This document shows positions 24,468 through 37,453 of a DNA stretch of 64,000 bases, piece by piece. The stretch is from Deinococcus indicus. GTDB taxonomy: Bacteria; Deinococcota; Deinococci; Deinococcales; Deinococcaceae. The stretch's first letter is position 1; each line of letters begins with the position of its first letter. The notes beneath the pieces are model-generated. The model made no database searches. It was not told where the DNA came from and worked only from the letters and a program-made list of their open reading frames with translations. The DNA lies in the NCBI RefSeq assembly GCF_002198095.1, contig NZ_NHMK01000014.1:124001-188000 (forward strand), read 5' to 3'. A program made the translations under genes and the position numbers.

Positions 24468-25428
24468 GGGCGGCCCCCTGGCCCAGGCGGGCGGCGCGGG
24501 CGCTGCTGTCCGGGGTGTCCTCGATCAGGTCCAGGAACATGGTCTCCAGGTCCGGGCGGCGCGGGTTCAGGGCGTACAGGCGCGCCCCGGCCGCGTGAAT
24601 GGCGCTGGCGACGGCGGGGATGGCGTCCTCGTGGTCCAGCCACAGTTCCACGTCGGCGCGGCCCGGCGTGTTCGTGTCGGTGTGGCGCAGTTCACCCAGG
24701 CCCGAGAGGGTGTCCAGCAGGCCTGGCGGCAGGTGGTCCACGCGCACGTCCAGCGGCAGGACGCCGCCCATCAGTTCCCGCATGCTGCCCTGTTGCAGCA
24801 CCCGGCCGCGTTTCACGAACGCCACGCGGTCGCACACCTGCTCGACTTCCGACAGCAGGTGAGAGTTCAGGAACACGGCCGTACCCTCGCCGCGCAGCCG
24901 CTCGATGATCTCGCGCACCTCGACCCGCCCGATGGGATCCAGGGCGCTCGTCGGTTCATCCAGGAACACCAGCGCCGGGCGGGCCAGGATCGCGCCGGCC
25001 AGCCCGGCCCGCTGCAACATGCCCTTGGAGTACCCGCCGAGCGTCTCGCCGCCCCGGCCGCCCAGCCCCACCGTCTCCAGCACCTGCGGGATGCGGGCGC
25101 CCAGTTCGGCGGCCTTCAGGCCCGCCAGGCGGCCGTGGAACCGCAGGAATTCCTCGGCGGTCATCCAGGTCTGAAAGCGGAACTGTTCGGGCAGGAAACC
25201 CAGGCGGGCGCGCACGGCCGGGTCGTGCGGACTGCCGCCCAGCACCTGCGCGCGCCCGGCCGTGGGATGCACGAGGCCCAGCAGCATCTTCACGGTGGTG
25301 CTTTTCCCGGCGCCATTCGGGCCGAGGAAACCGAACACCTCGCCCGGCGGGACGGTCAGGGTCAGGCTGTCCACGACGGCGCGGCCCCGGTACTCCTTGC
25401 GCAACTCGTGCGTTTCGATGGCGTTCAC
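24460..25428 (-). CDS. ABC transporter ATP-binding protein (NosF-like)
   Basis: The ATPase subunit, about 322 residues. Walker A is GPNGAGKST near residue 37, the signature is YSKGMLQR, Walker B is LVFLDEPTSALDP and the switch His is in NSHLLSEVE. The C-terminal 90 residues are the extra domain seen in exporter ATPases of the CcmA/NosF type. I chose GTG 25428 because TATGCT on the minus strand ends 7 nt before it; the ATG at 25440 lies inside that hexamer but is the alternative. It overlaps the permease gene, so the two form one operon. Confidence 0.87.
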   Translation of the reverse strand: MNAIETHELRKEYRGRAVVDSLTLTVPPGEVFGFLGPNGAGKSTTVKMLLGLVHPTAGRAQVLGGSPHDPAVRARLGFLPEQFRFQTWMTAEEFLRFHGRLAGLKAAELGARIPQVLETVGLGGRGGETLGGYSKGMLQRAGLAGAILARPALVFLDEPTSALDPIGRVEVREIIERLRGEGTAVFLNSHLLSEVEQVCDRVAFVKRGRVLQQGSMRELMGGVLPLDVRVDHLPPGLLDTLSGLGELRHTDTNTPGRADVELWLDHEDAIPAVASAIHAAGARLYALNPRRPDLETMFLDLIEDTPDSSARAARLGQGAARA

Positions 25429-25619
25429 GCCTTCCAGCATAGGGGCGGGGTGCGGGCGCAATCGTCAGTCTTTCTGCGGAGTGCCTGCGCCTCACGCGGG
25501 CGCGGCGGGCGCGGCGTGGCGGGTGCGGGGCGGCGCTGGGGGGGGTGGTCGGGTGGAATGGCCCGGATTTCACGGACATGCGCGCCGCGTTCACCGCACA
25601 ATCCGCGACAATGACCGTC

Positions 25620-27287
25620 ATGTCCCCGCCCGTCCCGTTCGATCTCGGGAGCCTCCAGCTGCCCGCGAACCTGCCGGGACCGCTGGTCATGGAATTCCGG
25701 GCGGCCACGAACGACCGCGAGCGGGCGCAGGCGCTGACCAGCCTGGCGCGGTACCTGCGCGACACCAGCATGCACGGCGCGCAGCAGGTCGGCGAGGCGG
25801 CCCTGGAACTCGCGCTGCTCGCCGACGCCCCGGCCGAGGCGACCCTGGCCCTGATCGGCCTGAGTTTCGTCGCGGCGCACCTGAACCAGCTGGAACGCTC
25901 CAGGGACGCCGTCACGCGCGCCCAGGAACTCATCCGCGAACACGACCTGCGCCACCTGCAGGCCTCGCTGCTGAACGTCCGCGCGCTGACGCACATGCTG
26001 ATCGGCGACCTGAACGGCGCGCAGCAGGACCTGCAGGACTCGCTGGGCCTCGCGCGGCAGCAGGACGACCCGCTGGACACCGGGAACGCCCTGGTGAACC
26101 TCGCGTGGCTGGCGAACAACCGGGACGAACCGGGCGAGGCGCTGCACCAGCTGAACCTGCTCGAGGAGCACATCCACTCGCTGCACGACCCCCAGTTACG
26201 GGACGACCTGAACAACTACCTGCACGAGAACCGCGCGCACTCGTACGCGCTGCTGGCCCGGCACGCCCGCGACCTGGGCAGAACGGAAGCGGTTCAGCAC
26301 GCCGCCCAGCAGGGCCTGATGGTGCTGCGCGCCGCGCACGCCGCCCTGAAAGTCCTGCCCAGCCGCACCACCGAAGTCCTGTGCCACGCACACGAGAGCA
26401 CCCTGCACCTGCTGAGCGGCGACCTGACGGCCGCGCAGCGGGCCGCCGACCGGGCTGCCGAACTGCACAGCGGCCTCGACCAGCAGCTGTACATAGAGGT
26501 CAACCTGTGCCTCGCGGAACTGGCCGGAGCGCGCGGCAACCACGCCGCCGCCCTCGACGAGTACCACGTCGCGCTGGCCCTCGTGCGCAGTCAGCACCGC
26601 CACCGGGACACGCAACGCATCCTGGGGGACATCTCGGCGCTGCACGAACGGGCCGGGCAGTACCCGCAGGCCCTGCGCGCCGCGCGCGAGGCCCTCGCGG
26701 ACGCGCGGGACGCCCTGAGCCGCGTGAACGTCACCACGCAGCAGCAGGCGCGGCAGGACGCCAGCTCCTGGCAGGACCGCCTGCGGCTGGCCGAAGCCCA
26801 GGCGCGGCAGGACCCGCTGACCGGACTGCTCAACCGCCGCGGACTGGAAGAGGGCCTGCTGCGCCTGCAGGAGTCACCCGACGGGCCGTTCGCGGCGCTG
26901 TTCGTGGACATCGACCACTTCAAACGCGTGAACGACCGGCACTCCCACGCGGGCGGGGACCGCGCGCTGCGGGGCGTGGCGGACGTCCTGCGCGGCCAGC
27001 TGGCCCGCTGGCCCCAGGCGCTCCTGGCCCGCTACGGCGGCGAGGAATTCGTGCTGATCGCGCCCGTCAGGGACGCCGCGCAGGCCCACGCCCTGGCCGA
27101 AAGCTGCCGCCACGCCGTGGCCGGTCACGACTGGTCCGCACTGCTGCCCGGCACGGACCTGACCGCCAGCGTCGGGTACGCCGTGGAACCCGGCCACCGC
27201 CTGCCCGCCGCGCTCACGCAGGCCGACGAGCACCTGTACCGCGCCAAACGCGCCGGCCGCAACCGCGTGCACCCCCCCAGAGACTGA
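25620..27287 (+). CDS. TPR-repeat diguanylate cyclase
   Basis: Predicted 555-residue cytosolic c-di-GMP synthase. Residues about 20-360 are a helical array of TPR-like repeats (for example ALVNLAWLANNRDEPGEALH). A helical stalk (about 350-395) leads into the GGDEF domain (about 400-553), with DPLTGLLNRRG, FVDIDHFKRVND and an intact active-site loop YGGEEF. No RxxD product-inhibition site is seen in the usual place before it. ATG 25620 was chosen because GACAAT ends 7 nt upstream; ATG 25611 is the alternative. The TPR part probably binds a protein or peptide that controls the cyclase. Confidence 0.88.
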   Translation: MSPPVPFDLGSLQLPANLPGPLVMEFRAATNDRERAQALTSLARYLRDTSMHGAQQVGEAALELALLADAPAEATLALIGLSFVAAHLNQLERSRDAVTRAQELIREHDLRHLQASLLNVRALTHMLIGDLNGAQQDLQDSLGLARQQDDPLDTGNALVNLAWLANNRDEPGEALHQLNLLEEHIHSLHDPQLRDDLNNYLHENRAHSYALLARHARDLGRTEAVQHAAQQGLMVLRAAHAALKVLPSRTTEVLCHAHESTLHLLSGDLTAAQRAADRAAELHSGLDQQLYIEVNLCLAELAGARGNHAAALDEYHVALALVRSQHRHRDTQRILGDISALHERAGQYPQALRAAREALADARDALSRVNVTTQQQARQDASSWQDRLRLAEAQARQDPLTGLLNRRGLEEGLLRLQESPDGPFAALFVDIDHFKRVNDRHSHAGGDRALRGVADVLRGQLARWPQALLARYGGEEFVLIAPVRDAAQAHALAESCRHAVAGHDWSALLPGTDLTASVGYAVEPGHRLPAALTQADEHLYRAKRAGRNRVHPPRD

Positions 27288-27316
27288 ACCGCCAGCGGCA
27301 AGGGGCGGTAACAGCA

Positions 27317-27346
27317 GCGGCCCGCCTCCGGGATGGAGGGGGCCGC
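27317..27346 (-). terminator. Imperfect hairpin after the aldo/keto reductase gene
   Basis: GCGGCCCGCCTCC and GGAGGGGGCCGC pair with one bulge around GGGAT, between the convergent cyclase and aldo/keto reductase genes. No strong T-tract is visible. Confidence 0.45.
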
Positions 27347-27364
27347 GCGGACAGACGCCCGCGT

Positions 27365-28309
27365 TCAGCGGGTCAGGATGGTTTCGATCTGCTCGATCAC
27401 GTCGCTGCTCAGGCGCACGCCGGCGGCCTTGACGGTGTCCTCGATCTGCTGGACTTTCGTGGCGCCCGTGATGACGCTGCTCACGCCCTTCTGCCGCAGG
27501 ATCCACGCGAGGGCCAGTTGCGCGCGGGTGATGTTCAGGCTGTCGGCGATGGCTTTCAGGTCGCGGACCTTCTGGATGTTCTCGTCGGTCAGGAAGTTCT
27601 TGCCCCAGTTTTCCTTCTCGGTCAGGCGGGCGCCCTCGGGTTTGCCGTCGTCGTACTTGCCGGTCAGCAGGCCCATGGCGAGCGGGCTCCAGACGACGAG
27701 GCCCACGCCGGCCGTCTCGGTGTACGGCAGGATTTCCTTCTCGACGCGGTCGCGGCGGATCATGGAGTACTCGGGCTGCTCGGTGATGGGTGCGTGCAGG
27801 CCATGGGCGCGGGCGAACTCGACCGCCTGGGCGATGCGAGCGGCGGGCCACATGCTGGTGCCCCAGTACAGGGCCTTGCCGTCGCGGATGACCTGATCGA
27901 AGGCCATCACGATCTCTTCCATGGGCACGTCGGGGTCGTAGCGGTGCGCGAAGTACACGTCGAGGTAGTCGGTCCCCAGGCGCTTGAGGCTGCCGTCGAT
28001 GCTGTGCAGGACGTGCTTGCGGCTCAGGCCACGGTCGTTCACGTCGTCACTCATGGGCCAGTACACCTTGGAACTGATGACCAGAGTGTGGCGCGGCAGT
28101 TCGCGCAGCACGTTGCCCATCAGTTCCTCGCTGCGACCCTTGGCGTAGATGTCGGCCTGATCGAAGAAGTTCACGCCGCCGTCGTACGCGGCGGTGACGA
28201 TGTCACGCACCATCTGCTGCTCGTTCACGCCGACGCCGTACGTTTCCCAGCCGCCCAGGGCGACTTCGCTGACTTTCAGACCGCTCTTGCCGAGGTTCCG
28301 GTATTCCAT
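27365..28309 (-). CDS. Aldo/keto reductase (voltage-gated K+ channel beta-like clade)
   Basis: A 314-residue NADPH-dependent TIM-barrel oxidoreductase. The catalytic tetrad residues are visible: Asp in NFFDQADIY (with Tyr), Lys in VISSKVYW and His in VYFAHRYDPD. It starts with MEYRNLGKSGLKVS, typical of the YghZ/Kv-beta-like subgroup that reduces aldehydes such as methylglyoxal. TAAAGT on the minus strand (28317-28322) lies 7 nt before the ATG, and a perfect palindrome covers that -10, so the gene is probably repressed under some condition. Confidence 0.88.
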   Translation of the reverse strand: MEYRNLGKSGLKVSEVALGGWETYGVGVNEQQMVRDIVTAAYDGGVNFFDQADIYAKGRSEELMGNVLRELPRHTLVISSKVYWPMSDDVNDRGLSRKHVLHSIDGSLKRLGTDYLDVYFAHRYDPDVPMEEIVMAFDQVIRDGKALYWGTSMWPAARIAQAVEFARAHGLHAPITEQPEYSMIRRDRVEKEILPYTETAGVGLVVWSPLAMGLLTGKYDDGKPEGARLTEKENWGKNFLTDENIQKVRDLKAIADSLNITRAQLALAWILRQKGVSSVITGATKVQQIEDTVKAAGVRLSSDVIEQIETILTR

Positions 28310-28317
28310 GCGGCACA

Positions 28318-28332
28318 CTTTATCGGATAAAG
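28318..28332 (-). promoter_or_regulatory. Palindromic operator over the -10 of the aldo/keto reductase gene
   Basis: CTTTATC and GATAAAG are perfect 7-bp inverted arms with a single central base. The palindrome overlaps the TAAAGT hexamer that should serve as -10, so a bound dimer would block RNA polymerase. The regulator is not in view. Confidence 0.55.
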
Positions 28333-28427
28333 CATCCGCCGGCCGTCAGGTGAAGCCCGCATAAAGAGACACTCAGCACAATGCCCCGCAGGTGTGAGTG
28401 GCCGCTCCCCGGCAGCCGGAGGCCGCA

Positions 28428-30542
<2,115 letters not shown>

Positions 30543-30624
30543 AGAAAACGCTCCTTGAAGAGAGAAAGAAGAATCGATCTGAGGGCAGGAACAGGGCATT
30601 TCGTTCAGGCGTACTTGGAGATCA

Positions 30625-30690
30625 GCCCAGTTCACCCCCACCCGGCCTCCCCCCTCTGCTGCGCAGCTTTGCAAGGCAAGGGGGAGGAGA
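30625..30690. repeat. Repeat family 3, hairpin between paaZ and map
   Basis: CACCCCCACCCGGCCTCCCC leads into a stem CCTCCCCC/GGGGGAGG whose loop contains the palindrome GCTGCGCAGC. The same lead-in occurs at 13557-13591. It lies in the intergenic space between divergent genes. Confidence 0.55.
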
Positions 30691-30750
30691 AAAGCAACGG
30701 GTCACCGGATCGTCACACTCCCGCCCACGACCGGGCGCTTACACTGCCGC

Positions 30751-31494
30751 ATGACGATCACCACGCAGCATGAACTGGACGGCATGACCCTCGCCGGGAA
30801 GGTCGTCGCCCGCACCCTCGACGCCCTGCGCGCCGCCGTCGAACCGGGCATCACGCCTGCCGAGCTGGACGCGCTGGCCGGGCAGGTGTTCGCGGGGTTC
30901 GGCGCATTCTCCGCGCCGCGTGCCGAGTACGGCGCGCCCGTGAACGTGTTCATCAGCGTCAACGACGACATCGTCCACGGCCTGCCCACCCACCGACCGC
31001 TTCAGGCGGGTGACGTGGTGTGCATCGACGTCACGCCGAACGTCGGCGGGTTCGTCGCGGACGCCGCCATCACGGTCGCCGTGCCGCCCGTCTCCCCCAC
31101 CGCCACCCGCCTCATCGAGGCTGCCGAGGCGGCCCTGGCCCGTGGCCTGAACGCCGCCCGCGCCGGGCAACCCCTGAACGGCATCGGGCGCGCCATCCAG
31201 ACCGAGGTAGAGCGCCGGGGCTTCACGCTCCTGCCGGAACTTCAGGGGCACGGCGTGGGCCGCGCCATCCACGAGAAACCCGACGTCCCCAACTACTACC
31301 GCCCCGCACTCCGCAAACCGCTGCACGAGGGGCTCGTGATCGCCGTGGAACCCATGATCAGCACCGGCAAGAGCCCCCGCGTCCGCACCCGCCGCGACGG
31401 CTGGACGCTCGCCACCACCGACGGAGGAATCGCCGCCCACGTCGAACACACCATCATGATCACCAAAGGGAAACCGGTGATATTGACGGCGTGA
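30751..31494 (+). CDS. map: Methionine aminopeptidase, type I
   Basis: Removes the initiator methionine from new proteins. The 247-residue M24 fold keeps all metal and substrate ligands: His in DDIVHGLP near 75, Asp in [11 protein letters not shown] and FVADAA, His in [10 protein letters not shown], Glu in IAVEPM and Glu in HVEHTI. The usual Asn-Glu of the family motif before the His is Asn-Asp here. TACACT (30740-30745) ends 5 nt before the ATG, indicating a leaderless transcript. It sits as a single plus-strand gene between paaZ and the paa operon, and a second copy elsewhere in the genome is possible. Confidence 0.93.
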   Translation: MTITTQHELDGMTLAGKVVARTLDALRAAVEPGITPAELDALAGQVFAGFGAFSAPRAEYGAPVNVFISVNDDIVHGLPTHRPLQAGDVVCIDVTPNVGGFVADAAITVAVPPVSPTATRLIEAAEAALARGLNAARAGQPLNGIGRAIQTEVERRGFTLLPELQGHGVGRAIHEKPDVPNYYRPALRKPLHEGLVIAVEPMISTGKSPRVRTRRDGWTLATTDGGIAAHVEHTIMITKGKPVILTA

Positions 31495-31502
31495 CGTGAG
31501 GG

Positions 31503-32198
31503 TCATTCCGCTCCCCGAAGAAAGCGGGTGAGGTGGCTGGTAAACGCCGCAAACTGGGTACGGTGCAGGGGGTGGCCGCCGCCTGGAATCTCGATCACGC
31601 GGGCGTCCGGCAGCTGGCGGGCGGTGTCCTCGATGCGTTCCTGCGGCATCCAGCTGGTCTCCCCACCTCGCAGGAGAAGTGCCGGGCAGGTGATCCGCGC
31701 GAGGTCATGCCACCACCGGTCATTCGTGGTGTGCAGCTCCGGGAACAGCTGCGTGGTGGCGTTCCAGTCGTGCCGAACGCCCTCGGGAGCCTGGGCGGGC
31801 GGCGCGGGCTGCTCCCAGGTGGTCGGCAGGGGCGTATCCACCGTCACGAGCTGACGGACCCGCGCGGGGTGCGACTGCGCGTACAGATACGCGACCACAC
31901 CCCCCAGCGAGAACCCCAGCAACACGAAGTCACTCAGCTGAAGGGCGTCCACGAACGCCGCCACGTCGTCCCGCATGGCCTCCAGGCTGTACTGCCCCGT
32001 CCGGACACTCTGCCCATGCCCGCGCAGATCGAGGGCCACCAGACGGAACTGCGGGGCGATTGCCTGAGCGGTCGCGTCCCAGTCGGAGCCGTCCCGACCC
32101 ATGCCGTGCAGCGCCAGCACGGTCGGCCTGTCAGGCATGCCCGTTTCGCGGTACACGAAGTCACCAGCAGGCAGTCGGATGGTGTGCTGTGCGGTCAC
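31503..32198 (-). CDS. Alpha/beta hydrolase at the end of the paa operon
   Basis: A 231-residue alpha/beta-fold hydrolase. The oxyanion motif is HGMGRDG near 31, the nucleophile elbow is GFSLGG near residue 95, and the catalytic His is in GGGHPLH near 206. The GTG start lies 10 nt after the paaD stop, so it is the last gene of the paaABCD run. A thioesterase role, releasing CoA from dead-end intermediates as PaaI or PaaY-type proteins do, is attractive but only inferred from context. Confidence 0.8.
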   Translation of the reverse strand: MTAQHTIRLPAGDFVYRETGMPDRPTVLALHGMGRDGSDWDATAQAIAPQFRLVALDLRGHGQSVRTGQYSLEAMRDDVAAFVDALQLSDFVLLGFSLGGVVAYLYAQSHPARVRQLVTVDTPLPTTWEQPAPPAQAPEGVRHDWNATTQLFPELHTTNDRWWHDLARITCPALLLRGGETSWMPQERIEDTARQLPDARVIEIPGGGHPLHRTQFAAFTSHLTRFLRGAE

Positions 32199-32208
32199 GA
32201 CGTCATGC

Positions 32209-33526
<1,318 letters not shown>

Positions 33527-33530
<4 letters not shown>

Positions 33531-34117
33531 GCGCCTTCCTCGCTGGCGGCGCGGCCCGGCATCAGCCCGGCGCGTTTCAGTTCGCCGACGTGACGGCCGA
33601 TCACGCCGTAGTGCTGCTGCTGCTTGTACGTCTTGTCTTTCGCGGGCGCGAACCAGCTCTCGACGGTGCCAGGGTCCTCGTCCGTGCGGACGACTGCCGT
33701 TTCCGGGAAGACCATCCAGGCCAGCACGTCCGGGTGCATGACCTGCGCCTGCCGCAGCGCGTCGCCACTCCCGCTGGCCTGCACGGTGCCGCTGAGATCC
33801 ACGAACGTCATGGAGCGCTTGTTGGTGCGTTTCACGCCCACGTGGTACGTCCCGGCCTCGCCGGGCGTGTCCAGCAGCGCGAAATTCGTGGTCAGTTCCT
33901 CGGGCGTGGCGGTCAGAATGTCATCCTCGCGTACGCACCACAGGCTCACGGCCGCCGGGCGGCGCACGAACACGTTCCGCGCCGTCAGGAGCGCATGCTG
34001 CGGATCACCGGCGTGCACGCTCCCCACTGCCTGATGCGGCCGGTTCGGGGCGTCCTGCTTGAACACCTCCCAGCGCGGCCACTGCGTATCGGAGGACGGG
34101 TATTGAGGTTGAGTCAT
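33527..34117 (-). CDS. paaB: Phenylacetyl-CoA epoxidase subunit PaaB
   Basis: A subunit of the epoxidase that bridges PaaA-PaaC dimers. At 196 residues it is about twice the length of the Escherichia coli protein (about 95). The N-terminal part holds the recognisable core ([10 protein letters not shown], then [20 protein letters not shown] and [11 protein letters not shown]). The second half (about 90-196) includes a further [13 protein letters not shown] region. The start is 147 nt from paaA, with a repeat between them. Confidence 0.9.
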
Positions 34118-34135
34118 GGGTGATTCCTTTCTGGG

Positions 34136-34264
34136 CTGGGGGGTGACCCCTCAGTCCGCTGCGCGGCCAGCTCCCCTCAAGGGGAGCCAGGGACATGCTT
34201 TGCCTCCCCTTTGAGGGGAGGTGCCCCGAAGGGGCGGACTCGCAGAGCTGCGAAGCAGAGGGGT

Positions 34265-34267
<3 letters not shown>
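34136..34267. repeat. Repeat family 3 between paaA and paaB
   Basis: ACCCCTCAGTC, AGCTCCCCTCAAGGGGAGCC, GCATGCT-like sequence, CCTCCCCTTTGAGGGGAGG and GGACTCGCAGAGCTGCGAAG follow one another. Two strong hairpins (CTCCCCT/AGGGGAG) are present. A closely related block lies at 54432-54595. Position inside the paa operon suggests an effect on mRNA stability. Confidence 0.65.
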
Positions 34268-35239
<972 letters not shown>

Positions 35240-35270
35240 GGGGGCAACCTCCTGATGGGGACTTGCCCCC

Positions 35271-35293
35271 AGTGTACCTAACGAGCGTTAGGT
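35271..35293 (-). promoter_or_regulatory. paaA promoter with PaaR-like operator
   Basis: ACCTAACG and CGTTAGGT (35276-35283 and 35286-35293) are perfect 8-bp inverted arms around AG. The core 35278-35291 matches CNAACGNNCGTTNG, the site reported for the TetR-type repressor PaaR of Thermus thermophilus. On the minus strand the palindrome is followed at once by TACACT (35271-35276), a likely -10. Phenylacetyl-CoA would be the expected inducer. Confidence 0.75.
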
Positions 35294-35400
35294 CGGGTGT
35301 GGGGTGGGTTGCATCCGCGCGGCCCGTTCACCCGGACGCCCACATGGGGCATGCTGTGAGGCGAGTCCACATCCCCGCTCCCCTCTCACGGAGGTTCCTG

Positions 35401-36933
35401 ATGACCCGACCCCGCACGCCGCTCCTGCTGGCCTCCGCCCTGAGCCCGCTGCTGTGCCTGCTGCTGGCCGCGCCCGCCGACGCGCAGACCACGCCCGCGC
35501 CCGTGAAGGCCTCCTCGCAGACCTGCGGGGCGTACACCCTGACCCTGCGCGAGAACGGCTTCGGCGATCCACTTGACCGCGTGACCCTCTCGCGCGGCGG
35601 CGTGACGCACGCCACGGTCGAGGACACCATGGTCGGCGTGGACTGGTGCCGCGACGTGACCGGCGACGGCGTCCCGGAAGTGCTGCTGGCCGGCTTTTCC
35701 GGCGGCGCGCACTGCTGCTTCACGCACACGCTGTACTCGCTGACCAGCCCGCCCCGGCGGCTGCTCACGGCGTTCAGCGCGCACAGCGAAACCCTGGAGG
35801 CCCGGCAGCTGGACGGACGCGGCCCGCTGGAACTGGTCGGCGCGGACTGGCGCTTCGCGTACGGGTACGGCATGAGCTTCGCCGAGAGCGCCCCGCTGCC
35901 CGCCGTGTACTCCTTCCTGAACGGCCGGTACGTGGAGAACACCCGCGCCTTCCCCGGCTTCCTGCAGGCGGAGGCGCGCCACATGAACGCCGACCCGTTC
36001 AGCGGGGGCGTGCTGGTCGAGTACGCCACGCGCGCCGTCACGCAGGGGGACGCCAGCGCCGACACCTGGGCGGCGACGCAACCGGCACCCTTCCGGGCGT
36101 GGCTGGCGAACTACGGGCCGGACGTGCGGCAGGACCTCTCGGACTTCGGACTGCGGGACTGGCCGACCCGCGCCGGCCTGAACGCGGACGCCGTGCGCAG
36201 CGGCGTGGGCGGGGCGTTCACGGCGCCCGGCACGCGCGCGTACCTTGCCGTCATCGTCGGCGCGGGACGGGACCCGGTCGCCACGCTGCGCCTGTTCCAG
36301 CCGAGCGGCACGGACATCACGGCCAGTCCCGCCCTGCTGACCGTCCCCGTCACCCGCGACAGCTACGGCGAGCCGCGCCTGACCGTCTGGCCGGCCGTCA
36401 CGGTCCGCCGCGCGAACGGCCGCGACGACGTCCTGCTGCGCGACGCCCGCAGCGGCAGCGTCCGCTACGCCGCGTACCGCGTGGGCAGCGCCGCCCTGAC
36501 CGAACTGCGGGACGACCCGCTGGCCGTCACGACCGCGCTGCTGAGCGACCTGAGCAGCGTCGCCGGGCACGTCGCCTCGCAGTACCGCAGCGCACCCCGC
36601 ACCGCCGCGCAGACCGCCGAGGTGCAGCGCCGCATCGACGCGGCCGTCACCCGCGCCCGGCCCTGGCTGGACGCCCGGCGCGGCCCGGCCGATTTCCCGC
36701 TGGCGCGGCTGGGGAACTTCACGTTCGGCAGCGTCACCCTCGCGCGGGACAGCGCCACGCAGGCGCAGGCGGTCATCACGACCACCGTCGGCTTCACCGA
36801 CGACCGCACCGACAGCGAGTACGTCAGCGGCGAACGCCACACCCTGACCGTCAACCTGGGCCGCGCCGCGCAGGGCTGGCAGGTCACGGACTGGACCTTC
36901 ACGCCCCGCAGCGGCGAACTGTACGAGGACTGA
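35401..36933 (+). CDS. Exported hypothetical protein with FG-GAP-like segment
   Basis: A 510-residue secreted protein of unknown function. A clear signal peptide (TRPRTPLLLASALSPLLCLL, cleavage near ADAQ) is followed by a beta-rich region. DVTGDGVPEVLLAGF near residue 85 is a calcium-loop motif of the FG-GAP/VCBS type, and GGAHCCFTHTL follows. The rest has no recognisable motif. The ATG lies about 6 nt after GGAGG. It is likely periplasmic or surface-associated. Confidence 0.7.
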   Translation: MTRPRTPLLLASALSPLLCLLLAAPADAQTTPAPVKASSQTCGAYTLTLRENGFGDPLDRVTLSRGGVTHATVEDTMVGVDWCRDVTGDGVPEVLLAGFSGGAHCCFTHTLYSLTSPPRRLLTAFSAHSETLEARQLDGRGPLELVGADWRFAYGYGMSFAESAPLPAVYSFLNGRYVENTRAFPGFLQAEARHMNADPFSGGVLVEYATRAVTQGDASADTWAATQPAPFRAWLANYGPDVRQDLSDFGLRDWPTRAGLNADAVRSGVGGAFTAPGTRAYLAVIVGAGRDPVATLRLFQPSGTDITASPALLTVPVTRDSYGEPRLTVWPAVTVRRANGRDDVLLRDARSGSVRYAAYRVGSAALTELRDDPLAVTTALLSDLSSVAGHVASQYRSAPRTAAQTAEVQRRIDAAVTRARPWLDARRGPADFPLARLGNFTFGSVTLARDSATQAQAVITTTVGFTDDRTDSEYVSGERHTLTVNLGRAAQGWQVTDWTFTPRSGELYED

Positions 36934-37041
36934 ACGGTCGGCAGCTGATGGGCGGTGGCGGAGGGCCTGTCACGCGGCGCGGCACAGGGCGGGTCAGACG
37001 ACGGCGCGGCGCGCAGCCGGCCGGGCTGTTTACGCTGGGTC

Positions 37042-37425
37042 ATGCGTCAGAACATCAGCAGTGGCAGCCCCTGGGAAGCGCAGATCGGGTACTCGCGCGC
37101 CGTGAAGGTCGGGAACACCGTGCAGGTCAGCGGCACGACCGCCACCGTGAACGGCGAGGTCGTCGGCGAGGGCGACCCGGCCGAACAGACCCGCGCGGCG
37201 CTGGGCATCATCCGCACCGCCCTGGAAACGGCCGGCGCGCAGCTGTCCGACGTGGTCCGCACCCGCATCTACGTGACCGACATCAGCCGCTGGGAAGAAG
37301 TGGCCCGCGCGCACGGCGAGGTGTTCCGCGACATCCGCCCCGCCACGACCCTGGTGCAGGTCGCCGCGCTGATCGACCCGCTGCACCTCGTGGAGATTGA
37401 GGCCGAAGCCGTCATCGGCGGGTGA
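37042..37425 (+). CDS. RidA/YjgF family protein
   Basis: A 127-residue trimeric enzyme of the RidA family. These hydrolyse reactive enamines and imines, such as those released by PLP-dependent dehydratases. Motifs are VQVSGTTA, EQTRAALGIIRTALETAGA, and VVRTRIYVTD, with the conserved Arg near residue 76 and a C-terminal VEIEAEAVI. TACGCT (37031-37036) ends 5 nt before the ATG, a leaderless arrangement. RidA would protect against 2-aminoacrylate or the product of IlvA, which is encoded elsewhere in this window. Confidence 0.88.
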   Translation: MRQNISSGSPWEAQIGYSRAVKVGNTVQVSGTTATVNGEVVGEGDPAEQTRAALGIIRTALETAGAQLSDVVRTRIYVTDISRWEEVARAHGEVFRDIRPATTLVQVAALIDPLHLVEIEAEAVIGG

Positions 37426-37453
37426 CCCCCGCCCCTGCGGCAGACTGGGGAGT

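Noticed and set aside
30543..30750. PaaR-like site upstream of paaZ
   Set aside because: Only half-matches such as TGAACG are present; no CNAACGNNCGTTNG was found.
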